Origin: an uncultured Prevotellaceae bacterium
GTDB taxonomy: Bacteria; Bacteroidota; Bacteroidia; Bacteroidales; Bacteroidaceae
Assembly (NCBI GenBank): GCA_900543815.1
Contig: UQST01000052.1
Location: 1 to 17,029, forward strand
Direction: 5' to 3'
DNA length: 17,029 nucleotides
Below, piece after piece: positions 1 to 7,041 of this stretch (positions within the stretch are counted from its first letter, which is position 1; each line of letters opens with the position of its first letter). Below the pieces are notes generated by a model that searched no databases, was not told the DNA's origin, and saw only the letters and a list, made by a program, of their open reading frames with translations. The position numbers and the translations under genes are program-made.

Positions 1-12
1 TTGTGTGTTCAT

Positions 13-85
13 GGTGCAAATGTATAACTTTTCTTTTGGTTTGTGGAATCTCTCCCCTAGGTTTGTCGGGTGAGCCCTTTGCACC
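13..85. repeat. Imperfect inverted repeat flanking the promoter
   Basis: GGTGCAAA at 13-20 is the exact reverse complement of TTTGCACC at 78-85. The match extends by a further ATGA outward if a 3-nt ACC insertion in the right arm is allowed. The 57-nt spacer contains the promoter. The layout resembles invertible promoters of Bacteroidales, but those usually have longer arms. TTTGCACC is also a common sequence around Bacteroidetes start sites, so chance is possible. Confidence 0.3.
35..65 (+). promoter_or_regulatory. Bacteroidetes-type promoter upstream of the beta-helix gene
   Basis: A TTTG at 35-38 is followed, after 19 nt, by TAGGTTTG at 58-65. This matches the Bacteroidetes primary sigma consensus (-33 TTTG, 19-21 nt spacer, -7 TAnnTTTG) exactly. 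Transcription would start near 72, only about 17 nt before the first usable ATG at 89. It probably drives the 89-6045 operon. The site lies between the arms of an imperfect inverted repeat (13-20 and 78-85), so its orientation could be variable; that part is inference. Confidence 0.55.
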
Positions 86-88
86 ACC

Positions 89-1108
89 ATGAGTTTTGCA
101 CAGACCAGCTTGCTGGCCACCCTCAGCCACGAGGGCAGTATCTCCACCTACTATGGCAGCAACGCCCTGAAAGAGGCATTGGAGAAGGCCACCGATGGCG
201 ATGCCATCACTCTCTCTGCGGGTCAATTCCTGGCAGCCAACATCACCAAGAACGTTACCCTGCGTGGTGCAGGCATGAGCGTGCGCACCGACTCCATCTA
301 CAGTCACGAAGCTACCATTGTGCAAGGAGCTTTCGAGATAGCCCCTACCGATAGTACTACGGGGCGAATCATCGTGGAAGGAGTGTATTTCGCATCAGAC
401 ATCACCTACAAGGGACTAGTCCGCAACCCTCTCTTTATGAAGAGCCGATTTAGTACAGTCAAGAGCGGAGATGGAGGAAGGATTGTAAATGCCACACTTA
501 TTCATTGTAGGGTTGCTTCTGGTTTTGGATTGGCAGACAACTCAAACGCCTGCTTTGTGAATAGTGTAGTATGGAACCCCGAAAACAAGAGTACAACTGC
601 CAGTAACTTTGAGTTTGATAATTGCGTTGTGGGTTTTATAAAAATTTCATATACAGGCAATGTCATCAACTCATATTACAAGAACTGCATGATTTTGGCA
701 AATGATTATCCCATAGGTTCCTCTAATATTAGTTATGCTATTCCCTATTCCTGCACAGCCATCAATTGCGTGGGCTGCAGTTTGTGGGGGAGATTAGATA
801 ATGGCTACAACAATATCTTCTACCGCTTATCCTCCAAGAACACCACCAACAAGAATGTGGCAAATCCTTCGAGTGTGCTGAAGACAGGGGGCTTTACCTA
901 CAACGACTCTGAGAAATACAATCTCACTGACGAGGCAAAAACTAAATACCTGGGTACAGACGGCAAGCAGATAGGCATCTATGGCGGAAGCCTTCCGTAT
1001 GAGGAAGATCCCACCACTCCACAAATCACCAAGTGCAACGTGGCTGCCAAGTCAACTGCAGACGGCAAACTAAGTGTGGACATTGAGGTGAAGGCCGGTG
1101 AATATTGA
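89..1108 (+). CDS. Right-handed beta-helix surface protein, lacking its signal peptide
   Basis: This encodes 339 residues. An in-frame stop at 71-73 makes ATG 89 the first usable start. The protein begins M-S-F-A-Q-T, which looks like the last residues of a Bacteroidales signal peptide plus the cleavage site, but no hydrophobic stretch precedes it in any frame. Residues 25-65 (K-E-A-L-E-K-A-T-D-G-D-A-I-T-L, then N-I-T-K-N-V-T-L-R-G-A-G) are typical of the N-terminal cap of pectate-lyase-like parallel beta-helix proteins. Residues 90-270 have irregular rungs rich in Asn, Ser and aromatic residues with scattered Cys (for example N-C-V-V, K-N-C-M-I, I-N-C-V-G-C), consistent with beta-helix turns. 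No catalytic signature was seen, so an adhesin or ligand-binding role is inferred. The end, P-Q-I-T-K-C-N-V onward, looks like the start of an Ig-like domain that stops early. The middle (about 480-860) is more AT-rich than the ends. First gene of the three-gene operon; 28 nt to the next start. Confidence 0.7.
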   Translation: MSFAQTSLLATLSHEGSISTYYGSNALKEALEKATDGDAITLSAGQFLAANITKNVTLRGAGMSVRTDSIYSHEATIVQGAFEIAPTDSTTGRIIVEGVYFASDITYKGLVRNPLFMKSRFSTVKSGDGGRIVNATLIHCRVASGFGLADNSNACFVNSVVWNPENKSTTASNFEFDNCVVGFIKISYTGNVINSYYKNCMILANDYPIGSSNISYAIPYSCTAINCVGCSLWGRLDNGYNNIFYRLSSKNTTNKNVANPSSVLKTGGFTYNDSEKYNLTDEAKTKYLGTDGKQIGIYGGSLPYEEDPTTPQITKCNVAAKSTADGKLSVDIEVKAGEY

Positions 1109-1136
1109 ATTCCACAACCTTTTTATAAATAAGATT

Positions 1137-4100
1137 ATGCGTAAGTCAATTGCATATCTTGTGCTCCTGCTGCTCCCATGGGTAGCAAGAGCACAGGCTC
1201 TTGCTGACTGGTACTACTGGTTCGACACCGACAATGCTCCGCGACAAAGCGGAAAGATGTCGGGGCTGAACGCGCATCTGCAAGTAGATGCAAGCCAGCT
1301 GGAGGCAGGAGCACACATGCTCTATATACAGGTAGTGGATACGGCAGGAGTCTATAGTCCTCCCATGGGCAATCTCTTTGTCCATGTGCCCGATGCCAGC
1401 AAGGGTTCCACATTGCGTTACTGGTTCGATGGAAGCACTGCTACATACGATCAGCCATACACACAGGGGCAGCATCTGATAGATGTAGGCAAACTCGTGC
1501 CAGGCTTTCACTTCATCAACTATTATGTGCTTGACGGCCACGGCATCGGCACAAATGTGCAGAGTGCGGGATTCTACCGTACCCCTATGCAGTCGCAACA
1601 GCGACTACACTACTGGTTTGCGGGCGACAGCCTTGCCACACAAGTACCCGACTATCAGAATGGCTTCACGCTGGACGTAACCCGCCTGCGTGAAGGATTC
1701 AACACAATCTACTTCCAGGTGGTAGAAAATGGCCCTACCGACATAGAGAGCAGCCACTTCATCAAGATACCTCAGACAGAATGCGCAGGCGACATGACCG
1801 TTGTGTGTATCATTGACGGCAAAGTAGCAGCAGAGCAGAAACTGCCCAACGCAGGTGGTGTTATCAAATGGAACATGGATGTGAGCAGCATGGACGTGGG
1901 GCTGCACAAGGCCATATTCCAGGTTATCACCCCATCGGGAGCTGGCTCATCCATTGCCGAAACTTACTTCATTCGCACGTTGTCAAGTGCCGATATAGCC
2001 ACCATGCAATGCAACTATGCCATCGACGGCTACCGTCACTACAGCCAGAAGGGTACATGCGACAACGGTACCTTCCACTTCGACCTTCCTGTAAATGAGG
2101 TAGAGGACGGACTGCACCGCATTGACTATATGCTGGTAGCCGAGAATGGCGCCACAACAACTCAAGGATCAGACTGGTTTTACAAAACCCCTTTGGGCGG
2201 CAACGGTATCAAGCAGTATGACTATTGGATCAACGACAAGAGTCAGGATGTACATTCCGAAACTCTTGCCAAATCGCAAGACCCTTTCCAACTCATCAAG
2301 TTATTGCCATTGACGCAAGAACCCATCCGCAGTTCATGCTTCCAATTCGAGGTCAAGGATGACAAACCCATGATGTATGCCAAGAATGACATTCACTTCC
2401 GCTTCCATGACAAAAGCGGTCGCTGGATAGATGCCGACAGACAGTATGTGGATTACTCCGTCTCACAGGAGGTAAGGAACATCAAAACGTTGAAGAATGA
2501 ACAGACCTTCGCACGTCCAGACTCCAACGAGGTGAAATGGTTTAAGTTTGAGGCAGAAAAGGGAGATACTGTTTCATTCCGCAGCAACCAGGCAACTTCG
2601 CTCCAAGTCTTTTCACCAAGTGGAACAGAAGTATATTCAACCTCTGGCGACAAGTCAGTCAGACATGATGGCTGTCACACTTGGGAGAATGGGACATATT
2701 ATGTGGCCATTCACGATGTCACAGGAAACAAGTCACAACTCACACTTGACTATTTCCATATGGACAAATACGATGTGGTGGATCAGGATGTAAGAGTCGT
2801 GGGCAATGGGGGATGTAGCACCATCACCTTCAAGGGGAACGGATTCCGAGATTTATATGCAGTGGATTTGTTCGACGAGCAAGGGGACACGATACGCTCA
2901 ATAAACGTGGAGTATGAGAACGATGCTATCACAAAAGTAACATTTGATTTTACAGGTTGTTCTTTAGGAAATTACAATTCCATTTTTCATTTTACCGAGG
3001 AAGACAAACTAAAAGGAAATATTATTTCTGTTGAGCAAGCCATACCCATAGAATTAGCCACAAGAGTTAGTTTCGCATCCAGGTTCCTGCGCGGAAGAAC
3101 CACAACGTACACCATACAGATAACCAACAAAGGAAATATGACTGCATATTTTGTACCCACCGAGTTAAGCCTCAGCACCAAGCAATTCAACAACATTAAA
3201 GCTGTACACTTCAAGGACGGAGATGGAAATACCATAGATGGAATAAACGTTGATTACACGGAACAAGATTCTATTGACGAAGACACATTTAAAGACTTCG
3301 AAAACAAAATAAATGAAATAACAGACCTATCTTCATTTATCGTTTTGAAAGACTCTACCAGCAACATGGAACTTGGATTCTCAGATAAGTATTTCACAAT
3401 TCCCCCAATGAAGACCCTGACCTATTTGGTTGAGATAGATGCTGATGATGCAGTTTCCTTACACGCCTCTGTCCCATCGAAATGGTTTGCCGTAACATTA
3501 TCACACGAACGCACACAATCCTACAAAAAACTTAGTAACGAAGGCATGTGTTGCGAAAAAGAGAAATGGGAATGTATTACAGAGAATGTAGCAGGCATTT
3601 TAGGCTTCATCCCAGGAATTACAAGTTGCATCGGCTCTGCTGCTGACCTCGCAATATATTCTGCTTTTGAAATAATGTGCGCCAATGGCAATAGTACCAT
3701 TGACAAAATGAAAAATGCGCTTTCAAACAACTCAGCAAATTTCACAGGAAAGTTACTTGGTACAGTCCTGGATTGTGTGGGAGCAAGCATTCTCAAAAAG
3801 ATTCGGGAACTGAAAAACAAAGTAAAAGAGTTGCTGTCCCTTAGGAAATTAAAACTCCAACATGCAGTCAATTATGACCGTATATACAGACATTTGATAT
3901 CACAATATGATAAAAAAATGTATTTGGCCGAGGATTACTACCGTATGGGTAATATTGAGGAAGCGGAAAGGATTGAAAAAGAGGCAAAGTCGATATTAGA
4001 TGAAGCTAAATTTTACAAAGAAGAAGCAAACAAATCATATAAAGTTGCAGACGACATTTCCACAGAAATCGAGCAATGTAATTCTCAAATAGACAAAGAG

Positions 4101-5342
4101 AACAATTTTTTGCAGGATTTAGAAGACAAAGTTAAAAAAGGACTAAAAGCCCTACAAGATGATTTGACATGTAGCCAACAACGTTTGGACGCAGACAAAA
4201 ATTGTAACAAGCCACGCAACAAAGATGGAGGCACATCCACTCCTGTCAACTCCCTTGACCCCAATGATATCATTGGTTACACCTCTGCAGCAGGAAGCCT
4301 GTATCTGAATGACAGCATAACGCAAGTGAACTATCGTATTGAGTTTGAGAACGACACCGCATTTGCGACTGCTTCGGCTCACACCGTTGAGATTAAGGAC
4401 ACGCTAAATGGCAAGTTGTATGATTTGAAGTCGTATGCTCCCACGAACTTTAAAATCGGCGAAAAGACAGTTAACCTTGATGGAAGTCCTAATTTTGTAC
4501 AGACCGTTGACATGCGACCCGCCATCAATGCCATTACACAAGTAGAAGGAAAATATGACCAGAAGAAAGGTATCGTCACTTGGCTCTTCACGTCTCTAGA
4601 CCCCATGACCATGGAGCCCACGGATGATGTGATGCAAGGTTTCTTGCCTGTAAACTATGACAGGATTTCGGGCATGGGCGAGGTTTCATTTGACATCAAT
4701 CTGAAGCAGCCATTCCCTGACGGCACGGAAGTTCCGAACAAAGCATCTATCGTCTTTGACAACAATGAGGCCATCGAGACGCCCGTATGGACCAACATTG
4801 TGGATGCCGTTGCACCAGAGAGCCATATTGCTGGTGTGGTGCAGATGAACGACAGTACAGCACGCATCTCACTGAAGGGAAGTGACAACCGTTCTGGAGT
4901 ATGGAAGTATGAAGTATATGCCCAGCATGGTGCAGGCTCTACCTGGGTGAAGGCTGGCGAATGCACAGCCGACAGCGGTTCTGTTGACTTCCGCTTCTTT
5001 GAGGGCATGGACTATGGATTCTGCGTGCTTGCAACCGACTCGGCAGGCAATGTGGAGCGGAAGGAACTATCCCGCGAAGCATCCCTCGGTACTGCCACCA
5101 AGGGAGATGTCAATGGCGATGGAAAAATCGATATGGTGGATGCCACCTTGATAGTGAACTACTATCTGGGAAAGCCTGACACATATCTCAATGCCCTGTC
5201 TGCCGACACCAATGATGACGGTGCCATCGACATTGTGGATGCCATAGCCACGACAAAACTATATATGGAAAGCGCACCACCCGCACATGATACGCCAAAG
5301 GCTACCAGACGCAGGCGCGTGATGAAAGTCAAAAATCAATAG
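1137..5342 (+). CDS. Large secreted multidomain protein with C-terminal type I dockerin
   Basis: This encodes 1401 residues from ATG 1137. An ATG 39 nt upstream is in frame but would spoil the clear signal peptide M-R-K-S-I-A-Y-L-V-L-L-L-L-P-W-V-A-R-A-Q. Residues 23-430 hold about six repeats of roughly 65-75 residues, several opening with Y-W-F (residues 23, 93, 157, then weaker ones near 220, 289 and 360). Residues 464-540 resemble a bacterial pre-peptidase C-terminal (PPC) beta-sandwich (W-F-K-F-E-A-E-K-G-D). Residues about 570-790 are beta-rich Ig/IPT-like domains. A hydrophobic Gly-rich segment (816-843) is followed by a Lys/Glu-rich coiled coil (about 887-1023). Residues 1039-1224 match the D-P-N-D-I...F-D-N-N-E-A-I-E-T-P-V-W-T-N module (DUF7619-like). 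An Ig-like domain comes next, and then a dockerin at about 1323-1378 with two Asx-rich calcium loops (D-V-N-G-D-G-K-I-D and D-T-N-D-D-G-A-I-D). The tail is basic. Probable role: surface complex or adhesion; no enzyme domain was recognised. Confidence 0.85.
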   Translation: MRKSIAYLVLLLLPWVARAQALADWYYWFDTDNAPRQSGKMSGLNAHLQVDASQLEAGAHMLYIQVVDTAGVYSPPMGNLFVHVPDASKGSTLRYWFDGSTATYDQPYTQGQHLIDVGKLVPGFHFINYYVLDGHGIGTNVQSAGFYRTPMQSQQRLHYWFAGDSLATQVPDYQNGFTLDVTRLREGFNTIYFQVVENGPTDIESSHFIKIPQTECAGDMTVVCIIDGKVAAEQKLPNAGGVIKWNMDVSSMDVGLHKAIFQVITPSGAGSSIAETYFIRTLSSADIATMQCNYAIDGYRHYSQKGTCDNGTFHFDLPVNEVEDGLHRIDYMLVAENGATTTQGSDWFYKTPLGGNGIKQYDYWINDKSQDVHSETLAKSQDPFQLIKLLPLTQEPIRSSCFQFEVKDDKPMMYAKNDIHFRFHDKSGRWIDADRQYVDYSVSQEVRNIKTLKNEQTFARPDSNEVKWFKFEAEKGDTVSFRSNQATSLQVFSPSGTEVYSTSGDKSVRHDGCHTWENGTYYVAIHDVTGNKSQLTLDYFHMDKYDVVDQDVRVVGNGGCSTITFKGNGFRDLYAVDLFDEQGDTIRSINVEYENDAITKVTFDFTGCSLGNYNSIFHFTEEDKLKGNIISVEQAIPIELATRVSFASRFLRGRTTTYTIQITNKGNMTAYFVPTELSLSTKQFNNIKAVHFKDGDGNTIDGINVDYTEQDSIDEDTFKDFENKINEITDLSSFIVLKDSTSNMELGFSDKYFTIPPMKTLTYLVEIDADDAVSLHASVPSKWFAVTLSHERTQSYKKLSNEGMCCEKEKWECITENVAGILGFIPGITSCIGSAADLAIYSAFEIMCANGNSTIDKMKNALSNNSANFTGKLLGTVLDCVGASILKKIRELKNKVKELLSLRKLKLQHAVNYDRIYRHLISQYDKKMYLAEDYYRMGNIEEAERIEKEAKSILDEAKFYKEEANKSYKVADDISTEIEQCNSQIDKENNFLQDLEDKVKKGLKALQDDLTCSQQRLDADKNCNKPRNKDGGTSTPVNSLDPNDIIGYTSAAGSLYLNDSITQVNYRIEFENDTAFATASAHTVEIKDTLNGKLYDLKSYAPTNFKIGEKTVNLDGSPNFVQTVDMRPAINAITQVEGKYDQKKGIVTWLFTSLDPMTMEPTDDVMQGFLPVNYDRISGMGEVSFDINLKQPFPDGTEVPNKASIVFDNNEAIETPVWTNIVDAVAPESHIAGVVQMNDSTARISLKGSDNRSGVWKYEVYAQHGAGSTWVKAGECTADSGSVDFRFFEGMDYGFCVLATDSAGNVERKELSREASLGTATKGDVNGDGKIDMVDATLIVNYYLGKPDTYLNALSADTNDDGAIDIVDAIATTKLYMESAPPAHDTPKATRRRRVMKVKNQ

Positions 5343-5370
5343 ACAGGACAAATTTGAAAACAGATAAACA

Positions 5371-6045
5371 ATGAACAAGATAAAAGCAATCGTCACAGGC
5401 ATGATGCTCACACTCTCAACAGTGTGGGCATCAGCCCAAAACCTCAAGGTATGGGCAGAAAGCATGACACTGACAGCCAACGGAAGTTCTGTGGCTTACA
5501 TGAAAGTAAACATGACGGATACAGATGAACTGTATAGTGGCTTCCAAATGGCTATAGAAGTTCCACTGGGAATTCATATAGCCCAGAAAGCATCGGGCAG
5601 AAAACTGGTGAATGATGCCAGCCTTGACCCTTACCGCTTTGAAGGGCTCAATCACACTCTGAGCGTGAACATGCCCACAGAGACCCTTATCAAACTGGGA
5701 TGCATTGACTTAACAGGAAACCAAGACTTCTATCGTGATGATGCAGATCACAACATAGTGGAACACCTGCTCAGCATTGGCCTGACTGCCGACAAGAGTA
5801 TGGAGGATGGAGACTATGTGCTGAAATTCTCAGACTGCAAGATGATTCATGGTGATGCCACCTACAACGAGGTTCCCGATTTCGCCGCCACTCTAACCAT
5901 AATAGGTGGAGTACCCAGTTCCATCAAGGCAACACGCCAGGAAGAGAATGGCACAGAAGACACCTACGATCTGGCTGGCAGGAAAATCAAAAAGCCTACC
6001 CATAAACAAGTATATGTCAGGAAAGGGAAGAAGATAGCAAGATAA
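5371..6045 (+). CDS. Secreted cohesin-like protein with Bacteroidales C-terminal tail
   Basis: This encodes 224 residues. The signal peptide M-N-K-I-K-A-I-V-T-G-M-M-L-T-L-S-T-V-W-A-S-A-Q ends at residue 23. Residues 25-180 have the look of a cohesin-type beta-sandwich. An early strand (S-M-T-L-T-A-N-G-S) leads to Y-S-G-F-Q-M-A-I-E-V-P-L-G-I, which parallels the cohesin motif of the F-Q-F-x-L-x-Y-D-P type. A late D-G-D-Y-V-L-K-F-S-D strand comes before the closing A-T-L-T-I. This is a pattern match by eye, not a profile search. The C-terminus (Y-D-L-A-G-R-K...V-Y-V-R-K-G-K-K) is the conserved Bacteroidales tail related to secretion or sorting signals, and the giant protein at 7042-12666 has a similar one. 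The gene starts 28 nt after the dockerin gene, so it may provide the anchoring partner for that dockerin (inference). Transcription ends at the hairpin at 6118-6160. Confidence 0.8.
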   Translation: MNKIKAIVTGMMLTLSTVWASAQNLKVWAESMTLTANGSSVAYMKVNMTDTDELYSGFQMAIEVPLGIHIAQKASGRKLVNDASLDPYRFEGLNHTLSVNMPTETLIKLGCIDLTGNQDFYRDDADHNIVEHLLSIGLTADKSMEDGDYVLKFSDCKMIHGDATYNEVPDFAATLTIIGGVPSSIKATRQEENGTEDTYDLAGRKIKKPTHKQVYVRKGKKIAR

Positions 6046-6072
6046 CCGCGACAAGGCGGACTAAGAGAAAAA

Positions 6073-6109
6073 GGGCAGTAGTACAGAAATGGTGTCTGTA
6101 TTACTGCCC
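6073..6109 (-). terminator. Intrinsic terminator of the deaminase gene
   Basis: A 15-bp stem (6073-6087 with 6095-6109, one G-U pair) closes a 7-nt loop. Read on the minus strand it is followed by TTTTT (complement of 6068-6072), so it fits a terminator for the leftward deaminase gene ending at 6171. On the plus strand no T run follows directly. Confidence 0.75.
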
Positions 6110-6117
6110 TAAGCATC

Positions 6118-6160
6118 AGCAGTAGCACTTACCGAATTCTCGCAGTGCTACTGCTTTTTT
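6118..6160 (+). terminator. Intrinsic terminator of the surface operon
   Basis: AGCAGTAGCACT (6118-6129) pairs perfectly with AGTGCTACTGCT (6144-6155) around a 14-nt loop, and a run of six T follows (6155-6160). It lies about 75 nt after the stop of the cohesin-like gene and terminates rightward transcription. Its arms resemble those of the neighbouring minus-strand terminator. Confidence 0.85.
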
Positions 6161-6170
6161 GACATATACA

Positions 6171-6701
6171 TCAATACTTGGGAGCCTGCATCTTGCTGTA
6201 GTCCTGGAAGAGGCGGAGACAGGCATCGCGATCAACCTCGGTCATGTAATCACCCAGTTTGTCGCGGCCACCGAAGATCTGGTCGAACTTGTTGTCGCGG
6301 AAACCGATAATCTCGTTGTCGGCTATCGTGCAACCGTAATATATCTTGCTGATGTTTGCCCACATGCAGGCACACAGGCACATATGACAGGGTTCGCCTG
6401 TGGTGTAGAGTTCGCAACCCGTGAGGTCGAAGGTGCCCAGGCGCTTGCATGCCTTGCGAATGGCATCTACCTCACCATGACAGGTGGGGTCGTTGTAGGC
6501 CAACACATGATTGTGACCAGAGGCGATGAGCACTCCGTCACGCACGATGGCAGTGCCGAAAGGTCCGCCATCGCCATTGCTGATCCCCTCGCGAGCCTCT
6601 TGGATGGCTATCTGCATGAACTCACTCTGTGCCTCTGCTACCTGCTGGAGCTTGGAAGTGCAGTCCTTCAACGAAGAGGATTGTATATCTGAAACTTTCA
6701 T
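6171..6701 (-). CDS. Nucleoside/guanine deaminase of the cytidine deaminase fold
   Basis: This encodes 176 residues and is predicted to be a cytoplasmic zinc hydrolase. The zinc and catalytic motif is C-H-G-E-V-D-A-I-R (His75, Glu77), with the second zinc motif P-C-H-M-C (Cys105, Cys108). Known guanine deaminases of the Bacillus GuaD type have the same layout: G-G-P-F-G near residue 46, N-D-P-T before the His, and an aromatic C-terminal end. The likely reaction is guanine to xanthine plus ammonia in purine salvage, but specificity for another base or nucleoside cannot be excluded. The motif has Gly where GuaD usually has Ala (H-G-E instead of H-A-E); both occur in the superfamily. The N-terminus carries about 25 extra residues before the conserved E-F-M-Q-I-A-I-Q-E-A-R-E-G helix, so the Met at residue 29 is a possible alternative start. 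It stands alone and converges on the surface operon. Confidence 0.9.
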   Translation of the reverse strand: MKVSDIQSSSLKDCTSKLQQVAEAQSEFMQIAIQEAREGISNGDGGPFGTAIVRDGVLIASGHNHVLAYNDPTCHGEVDAIRKACKRLGTFDLTGCELYTTGEPCHMCLCACMWANISKIYYGCTIADNEIIGFRDNKFDQIFGGRDKLGDYMTEVDRDACLRLFQDYSKMQAPKY

Positions 6702-6725
6702 CTTGTATAGTCTTTATTTATAGGA

Positions 6726-6733
6726 CGAAGGTA
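6726..6733 (-). promoter_or_regulatory. Possible -7 element of the deaminase gene
   Basis: Read on the minus strand, 6733-6726 is TACCTTCG, which matches TAnnTTTG at all but one of the fixed positions, 24 nt before the ATG. No good TTTG was found 19-21 nt further upstream, so the call is weak. Confidence 0.35.
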
Positions 6734-6784
6734 GGGAGAAATTCCGAAAAATATGGCACCTAAGTGAAGAAAAACGGCCAAAAG

Positions 6785-6817
6785 CTTGCAAACGGCCTCA
6801 AAAAAGACGTAACTTTA
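6785..6817 (+). promoter_or_regulatory. Possible distal promoter of the giant GLUG protein gene
   Basis: CTTG at 6785-6788 and TAACTTTA at 6810-6817, with a 21-nt spacer, each differ by one base from the Bacteroidetes consensus. This would give a leader of about 220 nt that includes the tandem repeat at 6880-6923. A second -7-like site, TATCTTTA at 6954-6961 without a clear -33 box, would give a leader of about 75 nt. The sequence does not decide between them. Confidence 0.35.
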
Positions 6818-6879
6818 TGGGCGAAGATGCGTGGGATGAGGCAGACGAAGCCAGATGCCTGTGCACTCCCCTACTCCCA

Positions 6880-6923
6880 GCCAAGGGAAACGACCTCCCC
6901 CGCCAAGGGGATTGACCTTCCCC
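6880..6923. repeat. Tandem 22-bp imperfect repeat
   Basis: Two adjoining 22-nt units (6880-6901 and 6902-6923) match at 18 of 22 positions. Each reads GCCAAGGG, four variable bases, GACCT, then a C-rich run. They sit in the 340-nt spacer 6702-7041 between the divergent deaminase and giant-protein genes. Apart from the candidate promoters, nothing else was seen in this spacer. Function unknown. Confidence 0.7.
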
Positions 6924-7041
6924 CAAACAGGAGAATGAAAAGAGACCGAAAACTATCTTTATGAGGCGTTCTGCAGCAAGAAGAAATGGGAGGACAATGC
7001 TGCAAAGAACCTAACTAAGACTCCTCCCGCACCTAAGGACT

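Noticed and set aside
40..110. Signal peptide of the beta-helix protein restored by a frameshift
   Set aside because: The other two forward frames upstream of 89 do not encode a Lys/Arg start followed by a hydrophobic stretch, so a single frameshift does not rebuild a signal peptide.
6475..6480. H-G-E instead of H-A-E in the deaminase as a sign of inactivity
   Set aside because: The zinc-binding His, catalytic Glu and both Cys are intact, and Gly at this position occurs in active members of the superfamily.
6159..6692. Plus-strand open frame opposite the deaminase gene
   Set aside because: The minus strand has the H-x-E and P-C-x-x-C zinc motifs of a deaminase, and the plus frame begins inside its terminator region.
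6880..6923. Possible CRISPR remnant
   Set aside because: Only two units adjoin directly without spacers, and no cas genes are present.
6764..6964. Small open frame of 66 codons upstream of the giant gene
   Set aside because: It spans the 22-bp tandem repeat and both candidate promoters, has no hydrophobic or conserved pattern, and its start lacks support.
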